A DNA stretch of 51,359 nt from the NCBI GenBank assembly GCA_021796015.1, contig JAJYOT010000006.1:1-51359 (forward strand), written 5' to 3'. Position numbers and translations under genes: made by a program. The stretch comes from a bacterium. GTDB lineage: Bacteria > Elusimicrobiota > Elusimicrobia > UBA1565 > UBA9628. This document shows positions 1 through 7,016 of the stretch, in pieces; the stretch's first letter is position 1; every line of letters starts with the position of its first letter. Below the pieces are notes generated by a model that made no database searches, was not told where the DNA came from, and worked only from the letters and a program-made list of their open reading frames with translations.

Positions 1-87
1 CCATTGATGAAGAGTTTCCTCGGCTTTTGGGAGATCATAAGGGGCAATCCAATGATACCAAAAGCCGAAATCGCCCGGGCGGTCCAT
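1..87 (-). CDS. partial open frame, unknown protein, cut by window edge
   Basis: The minus strand is open from an ATG at 87 to the window edge, 29 codons, and begins MDRPGDFGFWYHWIAPYDLP. The composition, rich in W, Y, F and P, looks like real protein, and a CTGGA sequence precedes the ATG. It would lie just downstream of xseB copy 1 on the same strand. I do not recognise the family, and the fragment is too short to exclude chance. Confidence 0.3.
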   Translation of the reverse strand, partial: MDRPGDFGFWYHWIAPYDLPKAEETLHQW

Positions 88-96
88 TCCAGCGGA

Positions 97-115
97 GTTG
101 GGGACTGTCCCTAAC
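97..115. repeat. GGGAC-T-GTCCC palindrome after xseB copy 1
   Basis: GTTGGGGACTGTCCCTAAC is a 19-bp inverted repeat (9-bp arms, one mismatch) touching the xseB stop codon. The GGGAC/GTCCC core recurs at 9771-9850 and inside the small elements at 9849, 28585 and 43465. Cores of this kind are typical of REP-like palindromes, and the element may also act as a weak transcription end for xseB. Confidence 0.5.
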
Positions 116-402
116 TATTCGTCTGTGTCGGAGAGAGGTTTTTTGGAAAAGCCGCCGGCGTTTTTAGCGAGAACCCCCGCTTTCTTCTTGGCCTCTTCAA
201 GACGTTGAAATAGCTCTCTCGATAAGGACACGCCCTTTTCAAAAACCTCAAGACTTTCCTCGATGCCCTTGCCTCCCGCTTCAAGCGCTTGAACATAGTT
301 CTTGAGCTTCTTAAGAGAAGTCTCAAACGAGTCTTTTTTAGGTTCTTTAGTTTCTTTGCTTATGTTTTTTCCCTTGACCTCCTGTTCCTTCTTGGGTCGC
401 AT
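115..402 (-). CDS. xseB: exodeoxyribonuclease VII small subunit, copy 1
   Basis: XseB is the small helical subunit that binds many-to-one to XseA in exonuclease VII, which degrades single-stranded DNA to short oligonucleotides. The 95-residue product has the family core SFETSLKKLKNYVQALEAG, then ESLEVFEKGV and a C-terminal coiled coil, residues about 25-80. It is longer than usual at the N-terminus. The ATG of copy 2 (51314) corresponds to an ATA here. The first 20 residues instead come from sequence that matches the end of xseA near copy 2, brought into frame by a shorter G/A run. No xseA lies beside it. Translation probably starts at the ATG at 402, without a clear ribosome site, so expression is uncertain. 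Confidence 0.85.
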   Translation of the reverse strand: MRPKKEQEVKGKNISKETKEPKKDSFETSLKKLKNYVQALEAGGKGIEESLEVFEKGVSLSRELFQRLEEAKKKAGVLAKNAGGFSKKPLSDTDE

Positions 403-434
403 CGTGGGGTTTTAAGAATTTCTTATGTAGTATA

Positions 435-1214
435 ATGAAAAGTCTGATGAAGCAGATTCTCTCCTATCGCCATTTAATTAAAAATCTGGTCGTCAAGGAC
501 CTTAAACTCAAATATCGCGATTCTGTTTTCGGGTTTTTGTGGTCGCTTTTAAACCCGGTCTTTATGATTGTCACTTACGTGATTGCTTTTAAATATATTA
601 TGAAGGCTTCGGCCCCCAACTACGTTCTTTTTCTGTTGGCGGGCGTTCTGCACTGGAACTTGTTTGCCCAGTGTTTATCGGCTTCCACGGGAGCTGTGGT
701 GGACAATGCGGGTCTGGTCAAAAAAGTCTATTTCCCCCTTGAGGCATTGCCCTTGGGAGCTATTTTCTTTAGTCTCGTTCAGTATCTTTTCGCTCTCGTC
801 GTTTTCTTTCCGGTTGCGCTTATTTTTCTCCATTTGCGCTTGAGTTGGGTTTTGCTTTTGGTCTTCCCGATTCTTTTCCTTCAGATTCTCTTTAGCATCG
901 GGCTTGGCTTTTTGGTTTCAACCATAACGGTGTTTTACCGGGACGTCAAGCACTTTGTCGAGATTTTTCTGATGCTCGGCTTTTGGTTGACCCCGGTCGT
1001 CTATCAATTTACCGATGTTCCCGTCAGGGCCCGGGCCTGGATTGCGGACAACCCTATGACGGATTTTATCTCAAGCTATCAGTCGGTTCTTTTGCATAAT
1101 CAAACTCCCGCCCCGCTTTTTTGGCGGAATATGTTGATTGCGGTCTTTCTTTCTCTTCTCATTGGGGCGTGGACCTTTAGCCGCTTTAAGACGCGCTTTG
1201 CGGAGGAAATTTGA
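435..1214 (+). CDS. ABC-2 type polysaccharide exporter, membrane subunit (TagG/Wzm type)
   Basis: This is the transmembrane half of an ABC exporter that moves lipid-linked polysaccharide or teichoic-acid-like chains across the inner membrane. The 259 residues match the ABC2_membrane family in length and layout: a cytoplasmic N-terminus with the typical KDLKLKYRDSVFGFLWSLLNP, then about six hydrophobic segments. It overlaps the ATPase gene by 4 nt, so the two are coupled. A TATAAT sequence at 431-436 overlaps the first ATG. If it is the -10 box, the in-frame ATG at 447 would be the real start on a nearly leaderless transcript. No glycosyltransferase cluster adjoins it in the window. Confidence 0.9.
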   Translation: MKSLMKQILSYRHLIKNLVVKDLKLKYRDSVFGFLWSLLNPVFMIVTYVIAFKYIMKASAPNYVLFLLAGVLHWNLFAQCLSASTGAVVDNAGLVKKVYFPLEALPLGAIFFSLVQYLFALVVFFPVALIFLHLRLSWVLLLVFPILFLQILFSIGLGFLVSTITVFYRDVKHFVEIFLMLGFWLTPVVYQFTDVPVRARAWIADNPMTDFISSYQSVLLHNQTPAPLFWRNMLIAVFLSLLIGAWTFSRFKTRFAEEI

Positions 1215-2014
1215 AGAGTTTGGAATCTTCCACCGCGGTCCCGTCGCCTCTCAAGGAGCCTGTTTGGGCCATTAAGATGGAGTCTCTCTCAAAAACTTTT
1301 ATTTTGCGCCGCAATCATTCACCCAGCCTTAAATCTCAATTTGTAGGGTTTTTTCATAAACGCTACCGCGAGGAAAGAGAAACCCTCTGGGCCTTGAAAG
1401 ACATTTCCCTTGAGATTCGGCGGGGAGAAGTCTTTGGGTTTATCGGGCGAAACGGTTCCGGCAAATCAACGCTTCTCAAAATAATTAGTGGAATTCTTGA
1501 ACCCTCTTCCGGAACAATCCAGGTTCAGCTCGGGGCTCGAATCGGCACGATGATTGAACTGGGCGTAGGGTTTAACCCTGATTTAACGGGCCGCGAAAAT
1601 GTGTATTTGAACGCTTCCCTTTACGGAATGAGCCGCTCTGAAGTTGACGATATTTTTCCCGCGGTGGTTGAATTTTCAGAGCTTGAGCGCTTTATTGACA
1701 CGCCTCTCCGGAACTACTCCTCCGGCATGTCGGCCCGGCTTGGCTTTTCTTCCGCCATTTTCATTAATCCCGATATTTTGCTGATCGACGAGGTTTTATC
1801 GGTGGGAGATGAAGCCTTTCAGAAAAAAAGCGCCGAGAAGATGTCTCAAATTCACCGGAGCGGTAAAACGATTCTCTTTGTCAGTCATTCCGCCGCCGCG
1901 ATGGAGGAATATTGCGACCGAATTTGCCTTTTAGATCAAGGGCGCGTCCTGGCGGTGGGAAAGCCGTCCGAGGTCCTTAAAGAATATCACAAGATGACCG
2001 GCGTCGGCGTTTAG
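1211..2014 (+). CDS. ABC polysaccharide exporter, ATPase subunit (TagH/Wzt type)
   Basis: ATP-binding partner of the preceding permease. The Walker A motif GRNGSGKST is at residues 79-87, followed by the FNPDLTGREN segment typical of polysaccharide exporters, the signature YSSGM and Walker B ILLIDEVLSVGD. At 267 residues it has only the nucleotide-binding domain. It lacks the C-terminal carbohydrate-binding domain of Wzt, so it is the short KpsT/TagH form. The start is TTG at 1211, overlapping the permease stop, with GGAGG seven bases upstream. Confidence 0.9.
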   Translation: MKSLESSTAVPSPLKEPVWAIKMESLSKTFILRRNHSPSLKSQFVGFFHKRYREERETLWALKDISLEIRRGEVFGFIGRNGSGKSTLLKIISGILEPSSGTIQVQLGARIGTMIELGVGFNPDLTGRENVYLNASLYGMSRSEVDDIFPAVVEFSELERFIDTPLRNYSSGMSARLGFSSAIFINPDILLIDEVLSVGDEAFQKKSAEKMSQIHRSGKTILFVSHSAAAMEEYCDRICLLDQGRVLAVGKPSEVLKEYHKMTGVGV

Positions 2015-2283
2015 GCGGCAGGTTTTCCGGGTTTACCGGACACGAGTGGGAGGCCGTCATTTTTTCCCAGGCCTTCCTTCTTAATCTCAATAATATCTCG
2101 CGCGAATGCGAAGTCGAGCGCAAAACGGTCGAGGATTATCCCGAATCGAAGGCCTTCTTTCTCTATCGGGGGAAGGAAAAACTTATGCGCCGCGGCATCA
2201 CGTGCTTGCCGTGCGAAGACTTCCTGAAAGAACTCATTCCGGGCAAGCCCGGGTTACTGGATTGGCCGTCGCTTGCAAATTAA
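2014..2283 (+). pseudogene. remnant of an AAA/DUF4143 ATPase
   Basis: One frame stays open from just after the ABC ATPase stop to TAA at 2281 and reads like two joined pieces of a DUF4143 ATPase. The first piece contains NNISRECEVERKTVEDY, the helix-turn-helix-like segment before the DUF4143 body. The second contains FFLYRGKEKLMRRGITCLPC and EDFLKEL, typical of the family's C-terminal end. The AAA domain and most of DUF4143 are missing, and no start codon precedes the homology. I infer an old insertion trimmed by internal and 5' deletion. The rest of the stretch to 2381 shows nothing recognisable. Confidence 0.65.
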
Positions 2284-2381
2284 TTTCTACTCATTTGTTG
2301 CCCGAGGGCGGCCGCGATTTGTGATGATTTAAAGACGAGGGGAGGACACTTTCAGGGGCAAGCGCATGGTTTTTCTCTTGT

Positions 2382-3236
2382 TCAACGAAGGGCATTGAGG
2401 GCTTTCGCGCAGTAGATGAGATTGACAAACAAAAGCGCGCGGGTCACTTGTCCGATGCGGTTTTCCGGAACGGTGATGATTTGAGACCGCTCTTTCGCGG
2501 CGGGAACGTCAATGTTTCCCTGATAAGACACGTCAAGAATCGAAGCTCCTTTTTTAATCCAGAGAGGATCAAGGGAAAAATCCGGGGCGGGCACCGCCGT
2601 CACCACGATATCCGCGCGCCTAACGCATTCCTCTAAATCTGGTTTTTTGGTTTTGTCGTGGCACTTGACTACGGTCGCGCCCAAATTTTCAAGCATGAGC
2701 CCCAAGGGCTTTCCGACCCGCATCGAATTATTGATGATGGAAACGAAAGAGCCCGCGATGGGAACTTGATGTTCTTGGAGGGTTTTGACGACGGCTTTTG
2801 CGGTCGCAGGAACCACGCATTTTTCTGGTTGCCCCGAGTTTAGGAATTTTTTGTATTTAATAAGATACCCCAAATTAAGGGAGTGAAGCCCTTCGACGTC
2901 TTTTAAGGGATTGATGAGATCCATCAAATCTTCATCTGGTATCGAAGCTCCCATGGGATAAAAGATGAGAATTCCAGAAATAGCGGGGTCGGAATTGAGC
3001 TCTCCAATCAAAGACCAAAGTTCGCTTTCGGAATGCGGTTCAAATTTTTTTGCGTGAAAGCCAAGGCGGGAAGCGTCTTTAAGAATCAAATCGCGATATT
3101 GAAGGGAGGCTTCCTCGGCGCGCGGTTTAAAGAGAACGGTCGCCAATGTGGGAATGATAGTAAGTCTTGAAAGTTCTTCCTTGGCCCAAGTTCTAAACTT
3201 TTCGGCGACCGAACGGCAGTCAAAAGTCGTAGACAT
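2382..3236 (-). CDS. methylenetetrahydrofolate dehydrogenase, Mtd1-like, probably monofunctional
   Basis: FolD-superfamily enzyme that oxidises 5,10-methylene-THF to 5,10-methenyl-THF. The 284 residues (ATG at 3236; a longer frame upstream would overlap tlyA) cover the catalytic and NAD(P)-binding halves: KDVEGLHSLNLGYL about residue 110, NSMRVGKPLG, and GQVTRALLFVNL near the end. Three residues tied to the cyclohydrolase activity of FolD are changed. The catalytic Lys four places after the conserved Tyr is Ile (YRDLI), the Gln of VQLPLP is Phe (IFYP), and KDVDG is KDVEG. The same pattern (YATWT, VYFP, KDVEGL) is what I recall for yeast Mtd1, an NAD-dependent dehydrogenase without cyclohydrolase. 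Divergent from tlyA across 18 bp. Confidence 0.85.
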   Translation of the reverse strand: MSTTFDCRSVAEKFRTWAKEELSRLTIIPTLATVLFKPRAEEASLQYRDLILKDASRLGFHAKKFEPHSESELWSLIGELNSDPAISGILIFYPMGASIPDEDLMDLINPLKDVEGLHSLNLGYLIKYKKFLNSGQPEKCVVPATAKAVVKTLQEHQVPIAGSFVSIINNSMRVGKPLGLMLENLGATVVKCHDKTKKPDLEECVRRADIVVTAVPAPDFSLDPLWIKKGASILDVSYQGNIDVPAAKERSQIITVPENRIGQVTRALLFVNLIYCAKALNALR

Positions 3237-3242
3237 TCTTCT

Positions 3243-3254
3243 ATCATATATGAT
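3243..3254. promoter_or_regulatory. 12-bp palindrome between divergent starts
   Basis: ATCATATATGAT is a perfect palindrome filling most of the 18 bp between the Mtd1-like start (3236) and tlyA (3255). It contains TATCAT on both strands, so it could provide mirror-image -10 boxes, or be an operator. No convincing -35 boxes are visible. Confidence 0.3.
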
Positions 3255-4016
3255 GTGAAAAGCCCGAAGCGAGCTAAAAAGCAAAGGTTGGATCTTTTGC
3301 TGGTTGAGCGCGGTTTTTTCGAGACCAGATCCAAGGCCTTGGCCGCCGTTATGGCGGGGCAAGTCAGCGTAGACGGTCTTCCCATTGTCAAGGCGGGAAG
3401 CCTGGTTTCGGAATCGGCTCAAGTCGAACTTGCGGCTCCTTGTCCATACGTTTCCCGCGGCGGATTTAAGCTCGAAGCGGCTTTAAAGGCTTTTCAGGTT
3501 GACGTTTCGGAAAAGATCGTTCTCGATGTGGGGGCCTCCACCGGCGGTTTTACCGATTGCCTTCTTCAAAGAGGAGCCAAAAAAGTTTACGCTATTGATG
3601 TCGGGCACGGCCAAATCGCTCAAAAAATCAGAAACGACCCTCGGGTGATTATTCGAGAAAAAATAAACGCGCGGTTTTTAAACCCGGAAGATTTTTCCCC
3701 GCGTCCTTCGCTAGCCGTCATAGACGTCTCTTTTATTTCCTTGACCCAGGTTTTAAAACCTGTGGCGGCCTGTTTGGAAAGCCCGGCTCAAATGATCGCT
3801 TTGATTAAGCCGCAGTTTGAAGTGGGGCCTAAATTGGCGCCTAAGGGAATTGTTCAGACGGAAGAAGCCCGGCAGCTGGCGGTCTCAAAAATTCGCGAAT
3901 TTTTGCCTTTTGCGGGTTTGCTTGAGGAAGGGCTCATAGAATCGCCGATTTCGGGAATGAAGGGAAACCGGGAATTTCTTATTTTTCTTAAAAAAAGCGA
4001 AAATAAATCATGGTGA
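3255..4016 (+). CDS. tlyA: TlyA family rRNA 2'-O-methyltransferase
   Basis: TlyA proteins add 2'-O-methyl groups to rRNA; in mycobacteria this conditions capreomycin sensitivity. The 253-residue product has an N-terminal S4 RNA-binding domain (KKQRLDLLLVERGFFETRSK, residues about 9-65) and an FtsJ-like methyltransferase domain with the SAM motif LDVGASTGGFTDCLLQRGA at about 92-110 and VIDVSFISL further on. The start is GTG at 3255. Its end overlaps the following SDR gene, so it heads the tlyA-SDR-queD run. No hemolysin role is implied. Confidence 0.9.
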   Translation: MKSPKRAKKQRLDLLLVERGFFETRSKALAAVMAGQVSVDGLPIVKAGSLVSESAQVELAAPCPYVSRGGFKLEAALKAFQVDVSEKIVLDVGASTGGFTDCLLQRGAKKVYAIDVGHGQIAQKIRNDPRVIIREKINARFLNPEDFSPRPSLAVIDVSFISLTQVLKPVAACLESPAQMIALIKPQFEVGPKLAPKGIVQTEEARQLAVSKIREFLPFAGLLEEGLIESPISGMKGNREFLIFLKKSENKSW

Positions 4017-4738
4017 ACCCGCGGGTCGTTTTGATTACCGGTGCGGCTAAGCGCATCGGGCGGGAAATTGCCCTTTTTTGCGCGGGGCGCGGAATGAAAA
4101 CGGCTCTTCATTACCGTCATTCAAAAAAAGAAGCCTTGAGCCTTGTCAATGAGATTAACCGGATTTTTCCCGGAAGCGCGCGCGCCTTTCAGGCGAATTT
4201 AAGCGATGTGGGGCAGATTAAAAAAATGGTCGCGGAGGTGGGAGGGCATTTTAAGAAAATTGACGTCCTGATTAACAATGCCTCGATTTACGAGAAAAAT
4301 CAATTCGGAAAAACGACGGCGGAGGATTGGGACCAGCATTTAAACGCCAATTTGCGCGCGCCGTTTTTTTTGGCCCAAGAAGTATTTCCTTGGATGAAAA
4401 AAGAAGGCCAGATTATCAATCTCGCCGATTGGGCGGGCCTTAGGCCCTATGCCGACTTTATTCCCTATTGCGTTTCAAAAGCCGGCCTTTTATGTCTCAA
4501 TACCGCCTTAGCCAAGGCCTTGTCTCCTAAAATTCGGGTCAACGCGATATTGCCGGGCCCGGTTTTGCTTCCGGAAAATTCATCTCCCCAATTTAAACGC
4601 GCGGTGATTGGGGCCACGCCGCTGAGACGCCTGGGAACGCCTCAAGATATCGTCAAGGCCGTCTCTTTTCTCATTGAGTCTGGTTCTTTTATGACCGGGG
4701 CTCAGATTCCGGTAGACGGCGGGAGGCTGATCGCATGA
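4010..4738 (+). CDS. short-chain reductase, pteridine reductase (PTR1/FolM)-like
   Basis: Short-chain dehydrogenase of 242 residues with an N-terminal TGAAKRIG cofactor motif, NNAS, catalytic YCVSK and the closing PVDGGRL. The Lys-Arg of TGAAKRIG and the following LHYRHSKKEA match pteridine reductases such as Leishmania PTR1 and E. coli FolM (dihydromonapterin reductase), which prefer NADPH and reduced pterins, better than FabG. Neighbours fit: an Mtd1-like folate enzyme and QueD. It could supply tetrahydrofolate or another reduced pterin. It overlaps tlyA by 7 nt and shares ATGA with the first mini-ORF downstream. Confidence 0.75.
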   Translation: MVNPRVVLITGAAKRIGREIALFCAGRGMKTALHYRHSKKEALSLVNEINRIFPGSARAFQANLSDVGQIKKMVAEVGGHFKKIDVLINNASIYEKNQFGKTTAEDWDQHLNANLRAPFFLAQEVFPWMKKEGQIINLADWAGLRPYADFIPYCVSKAGLLCLNTALAKALSPKIRVNAILPGPVLLPENSSPQFKRAVIGATPLRRLGTPQDIVKAVSFLIESGSFMTGAQIPVDGGRLIA

Positions 4739-4785
4739 CCGAGCCTAATGGTTGGTTCAACAGTCCGTACGGAAGGAAATCATGA
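4735..4785 (+). CDS. mini-ORF 1 upstream of queD, 16 aa
   Basis: Reads MTEPNGWFNSPYGRKS. The ATG overlaps the SDR stop (ATGA) and its TGA overlaps the next ATG. It shares MTE, NGW and PYGRK with mini-ORF 2. It may be a translated coupling peptide or merely an open spacer. Confidence 0.4.
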   Translation: MTEPNGWFNSPYGRKS

Positions 4786-4841
4786 CCGAGCTTAAGCGAG
4801 GGAATGGTTGGCTCCAGATTCCGTACGGAAGGAAACCATGA
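4782..4841 (+). CDS. mini-ORF 2 upstream of queD, 19 aa
   Basis: Reads MTELKRGNGWLQIPYGRKP. It differs from mini-ORF 1 by a 9-nt in-frame insertion and five codon changes. Its TGA overlaps the queD ATG, completing a chain of three ATGA couplings. Whether a peptide is made cannot be seen from sequence. Confidence 0.4.
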   Translation: MTELKRGNGWLQIPYGRKP

Positions 4842-5260
4842 ATTCCACGGTTTATCAGGTCACTCGAATCATTCATTTTTGTTACGGACATCGGCTTCTT
4901 AATTACGCGGGAAAATGTCGCCATCCGCACGGGCATAACGGGGTTTTAGAAATTACGATTTCTTCCGCAAGTTTGGATTCCTTGGGGATGGTGATCGATT
5001 TTGAGGAAATCAAAAAAAAGGTGCAGGTTTGGGTGGACTCGGAACTTGATCACAAGATGATTCTCAACCAAAAAGATCCCCTCATTTCGGTTTTAAAGGA
5101 GATGGGAGACCCGGTGGTCGTTTTTCTTTCAAATCCAACGGCTGAAAATATCGCCAAATATATTTTTGATTACGCCCAAAGTCAAAATCTCAACGTCAGC
5201 GCGGTCAAGCTGTGGGAAACTCAAAATTCCTTTGCCGAATATCGGCCTAAGGCTCCGTAA
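4838..5260 (+). CDS. queD: 6-carboxy-5,6,7,8-tetrahydropterin synthase (QueD/PTPS family)
   Basis: QueD converts dihydroneopterin triphosphate to 6-carboxytetrahydropterin, an early step to 7-deazaguanines such as queuosine. The 140 residues carry the zinc-site histidines (HFCYGHRL and HGH), the catalytic Cys in CRHPHGH, which fits the CxxxHGH pattern of QueD rather than the Glu pattern of folate-making PTPS-III, then DHKMIL and the substrate-binding Glu in WETQNSFAEY. The start at 4838 is set by the ATGA overlap with mini-ORF 2 and by GGAAGG upstream; a longer frame from 4808 is unlikely. Other queuosine genes are not in the window. Confidence 0.88.
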   Translation: MNSTVYQVTRIIHFCYGHRLLNYAGKCRHPHGHNGVLEITISSASLDSLGMVIDFEEIKKKVQVWVDSELDHKMILNQKDPLISVLKEMGDPVVVFLSNPTAENIAKYIFDYAQSQNLNVSAVKLWETQNSFAEYRPKAP

Positions 5261-5266
5261 CGAACC

Positions 5267-6217
5267 CTATAATTTATTCAAAACGACCTTGGCTTGGGGC
5301 ACGCGAAAACTTTCTCCGTTGAGAAGATTGACTTTGTCCTTAATTCCCTCAGGCGAAACCGAAACGGTCAGGGAGTGATAAAACTTGTCCGCCACTCCCG
5401 AGGGAAACAAGGGAGACCCGCCGCCGCCCGTTAAGACGTAACGCACTCCTTGGAGATCGCAAACGGCGAAGGCATGGATATGGCCGGTATAGACCCGGTC
5501 AACCTGATGCCGGGCCATGAGTTCGATAAACGCCTTTGAACCTTTGACAAATCCTCCCCGGCAAGAAATAGGGAGATCCTTCCAAAAACGTAAACCCATC
5601 GGGGGCATGTGGGTTAAGACTATTTTTTTTAAGGGGGTCTTGAGCGCTAAATTGAGCCAGCGCAGTTGAGCGCGGGTGAGTTTAGCCCGGCTTGAGTCTA
5701 AGATGATTAAACGGAGGGGGCCGCGATCAAAGAAATAATTGGTTTTAATTCCAAAAAGGGAGCGATAAAGCCGTGAGTGAGATTTCCCGTTAGGCTTTGA
5801 GCGATCGTGGTTTCCGATCACCGTTAAGTAAGGAATCTTTGGCGGGGTTGCAGACAGGGTGCGGAAAAATTTGAGGTAGTTTTCGAGGGTTCCTCGGCTG
5901 ACCATATCGCCAAGCTGAAAGACAAAATCAAGGGGAATGTTTTGCAAGGAAAGAAGATGCTTGTTAAAGACCGCGGGTTCGCTGAAAAGCTTGCGAAAAA
6001 TCCAAAATCTTCCGGGTTCGGAATCTCCCAAGATGGCGAAATCAAAGGAATCGGTTTGAGCCTTTGGCTCTTGGAGAAGTCGCTTGAGTTGCGTTTCTCT
6101 CTCCCAAGAAACGGCGCGCGATTTGAGTTCCCGTTCCAGGTCCTCGGGGAGGGTCTTATCCCGCTTGAGGATGGGTAAGGGAACTTTCCAAGAGACGTCA
6201 AAGGGAAGGGAAATCAT
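5267..6217 (-). CDS. calcineurin-like metallophosphoesterase
   Basis: The 316-residue product has the metallophosphoesterase motifs in order: FAILGDSE, QLGDMVSRG, VIGNHD, THMPP and YTGHIHAF, which bind two metal ions. The substrate cannot be inferred. The N-terminal 60 residues, before the domain, are unlike anything I recognise, and no signal peptide is evident. The start at 6217 is chosen because its ATG overlaps the HNH stop (ATGA), indicating translational coupling; the frame continues upstream to 6241 within the HNH gene. Convergent with queD, 6 bp apart. Confidence 0.85.
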   Translation of the reverse strand: MISLPFDVSWKVPLPILKRDKTLPEDLERELKSRAVSWERETQLKRLLQEPKAQTDSFDFAILGDSEPGRFWIFRKLFSEPAVFNKHLLSLQNIPLDFVFQLGDMVSRGTLENYLKFFRTLSATPPKIPYLTVIGNHDRSKPNGKSHSRLYRSLFGIKTNYFFDRGPLRLIILDSSRAKLTRAQLRWLNLALKTPLKKIVLTHMPPMGLRFWKDLPISCRGGFVKGSKAFIELMARHQVDRVYTGHIHAFAVCDLQGVRYVLTGGGGSPLFPSGVADKFYHSLTVSVSPEGIKDKVNLLNGESFRVPQAKVVLNKL

Positions 6218-6813
6218 TCGTTGTCGATGGGCTGGTTCCAATAAGCGTGATCAATAAATTTCTGCCAAGACCTTCGCAACTTGGCGGGGGCGCGCATAAA
6301 AACGATAGATCCTTTTCTCATTTTGGGTCGGGAGATGGGGATGACGAGTCTCATCCCCGCTTCTCTCGGAAGACGATTTCCTTTTTTTAAATTGCAGGGA
6401 ACGCAGGAGGTGACGATATTCGACCAATCGGTTTTCCCGCCCCGGGATTTGGGAATGACATGGTCGAGATTGAGATCGCTTAAGGCGAATTTCTTTCCGC
6501 AATAGCAGCAATGGTGTCCGTAATGAAGATAAATATTGCGCCGCGTAAAGGGAATTTCTCTAAGCGGCACCTTATCAAAGAAGTTAAGAGCGATCACCTC
6601 GGGAATTGCGATCTTAAAAGAAGGGGTGCTGATAAAACCTGCTGGATTTTTTTTAATCCCCTGGGAAAGTTCCACCCAGTCCTTGAAGTTATGGACCTGA
6701 TAATCCTCGCCGACCACCGAGGCCCTTCCTAAATAGAGGAGAGATAATGCCCTCTGCCAGGAAGACACCTCGACGGCGTAAAAACTGCGGTTGAGAACAA
6801 GAACTTCGCTCAT
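6214..6813 (-). CDS. HNH endonuclease family protein
   Basis: A 199-residue protein with an N-terminal part starting VLVLNRSFYAVEVSSWQRAL and an HNH domain around residues 95-155: two CxxC pairs (CCYC, CVPC) and LDHVIPKSRGG, NIVTSC. Proteins of this length and layout are common single-copy chromosomal genes of unknown role in several phyla, so it need not be a restriction or homing enzyme. It heads a two-gene unit with the metallophosphoesterase. A TATACT -10 box and a 16-bp palindrome lie just upstream. Confidence 0.85.
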   Translation of the reverse strand: MSEVLVLNRSFYAVEVSSWQRALSLLYLGRASVVGEDYQVHNFKDWVELSQGIKKNPAGFISTPSFKIAIPEVIALNFFDKVPLREIPFTRRNIYLHYGHHCCYCGKKFALSDLNLDHVIPKSRGGKTDWSNIVTSCVPCNLKKGNRLPREAGMRLVIPISRPKMRKGSIVFMRAPAKLRRSWQKFIDHAYWNQPIDNE

Positions 6814-6827
6814 AGGCGCTTATCCGT

Positions 6828-6847
6828 AGTATAACAGGCGCCTGTTA
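6828..6847 (-). promoter_or_regulatory. promoter and palindromic operator of the HNH gene
   Basis: On the minus strand, TATACT (6833-6828) is a good -10 box about 15 bases before the HNH ATG. It overlaps the edge of TAACAGGCGCCTGTTA (6832-6847), a perfect 16-bp palindrome sitting in the spacer/-35 region, the usual place for a repressor site. No -35 box is obvious. Confidence 0.4.
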
Positions 6848-6926
6848 AATTTTCCAGTCCCAAGATCAATCTTATTTGGGCTTTCGGTTGATGGGGACGC
6901 GGGCTTCGAATCTTTTCCTAAAATTA

Positions 6927-7016
6927 CGGAGAGGGAGGGATTCGAACCCTCGGTACCGGTTAACCCGATACAACGGTTTAGCAAACCGTCGGTTTCAGCC
7001 GCTCACCCACCTCTCC
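6927..7016 (-). tRNA. tRNA-Ser (GCU anticodon)
   Basis: Complete class II tRNA. The acceptor arms are GGAGAGG (7016-7010) and CCTCTCC (6934-6928) with discriminator G at 6927. The anticodon loop TTGCTAA gives GCU, followed by a long variable arm and the T-loop GGTTCGAATCC. CCA is not encoded. Its 5' half is duplicated at 8934-8987. Confidence 0.95.

Larger units (their letters stand above)
4734..4841 (+). repeat. tandem intercistronic element (two copies) with CATGA at each junction
   Basis: Between the SDR gene and queD lie two homologous units, cores at 4739-4780 (42 nt) and 4786-4836 (51 nt). They share CCGAGC, then AATGGTTGG, then CCGTACGGAAGGAAA; the second has an extra 9 nt. CATGA occurs before, between and after the units (4734, 4781, 4837). 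Each CATGA contains a stop/start overlap. Each unit ends with GGAAGG, a ribosome site for the next ATG. Function is not known. Confidence 0.7.

Noticed and set aside
431..436. Leaderless transcription of the ABC exporter from TATAAT
   Set aside because: The -10 box is perfect, but there is no -35 box at the proper distance, so it is kept only as a note on the start choice.
2448..3391. Open frames on both strands across the Mtd1-like gene
   Set aside because: They lie wholly within a gene with clear family motifs and have no similarity of their own.
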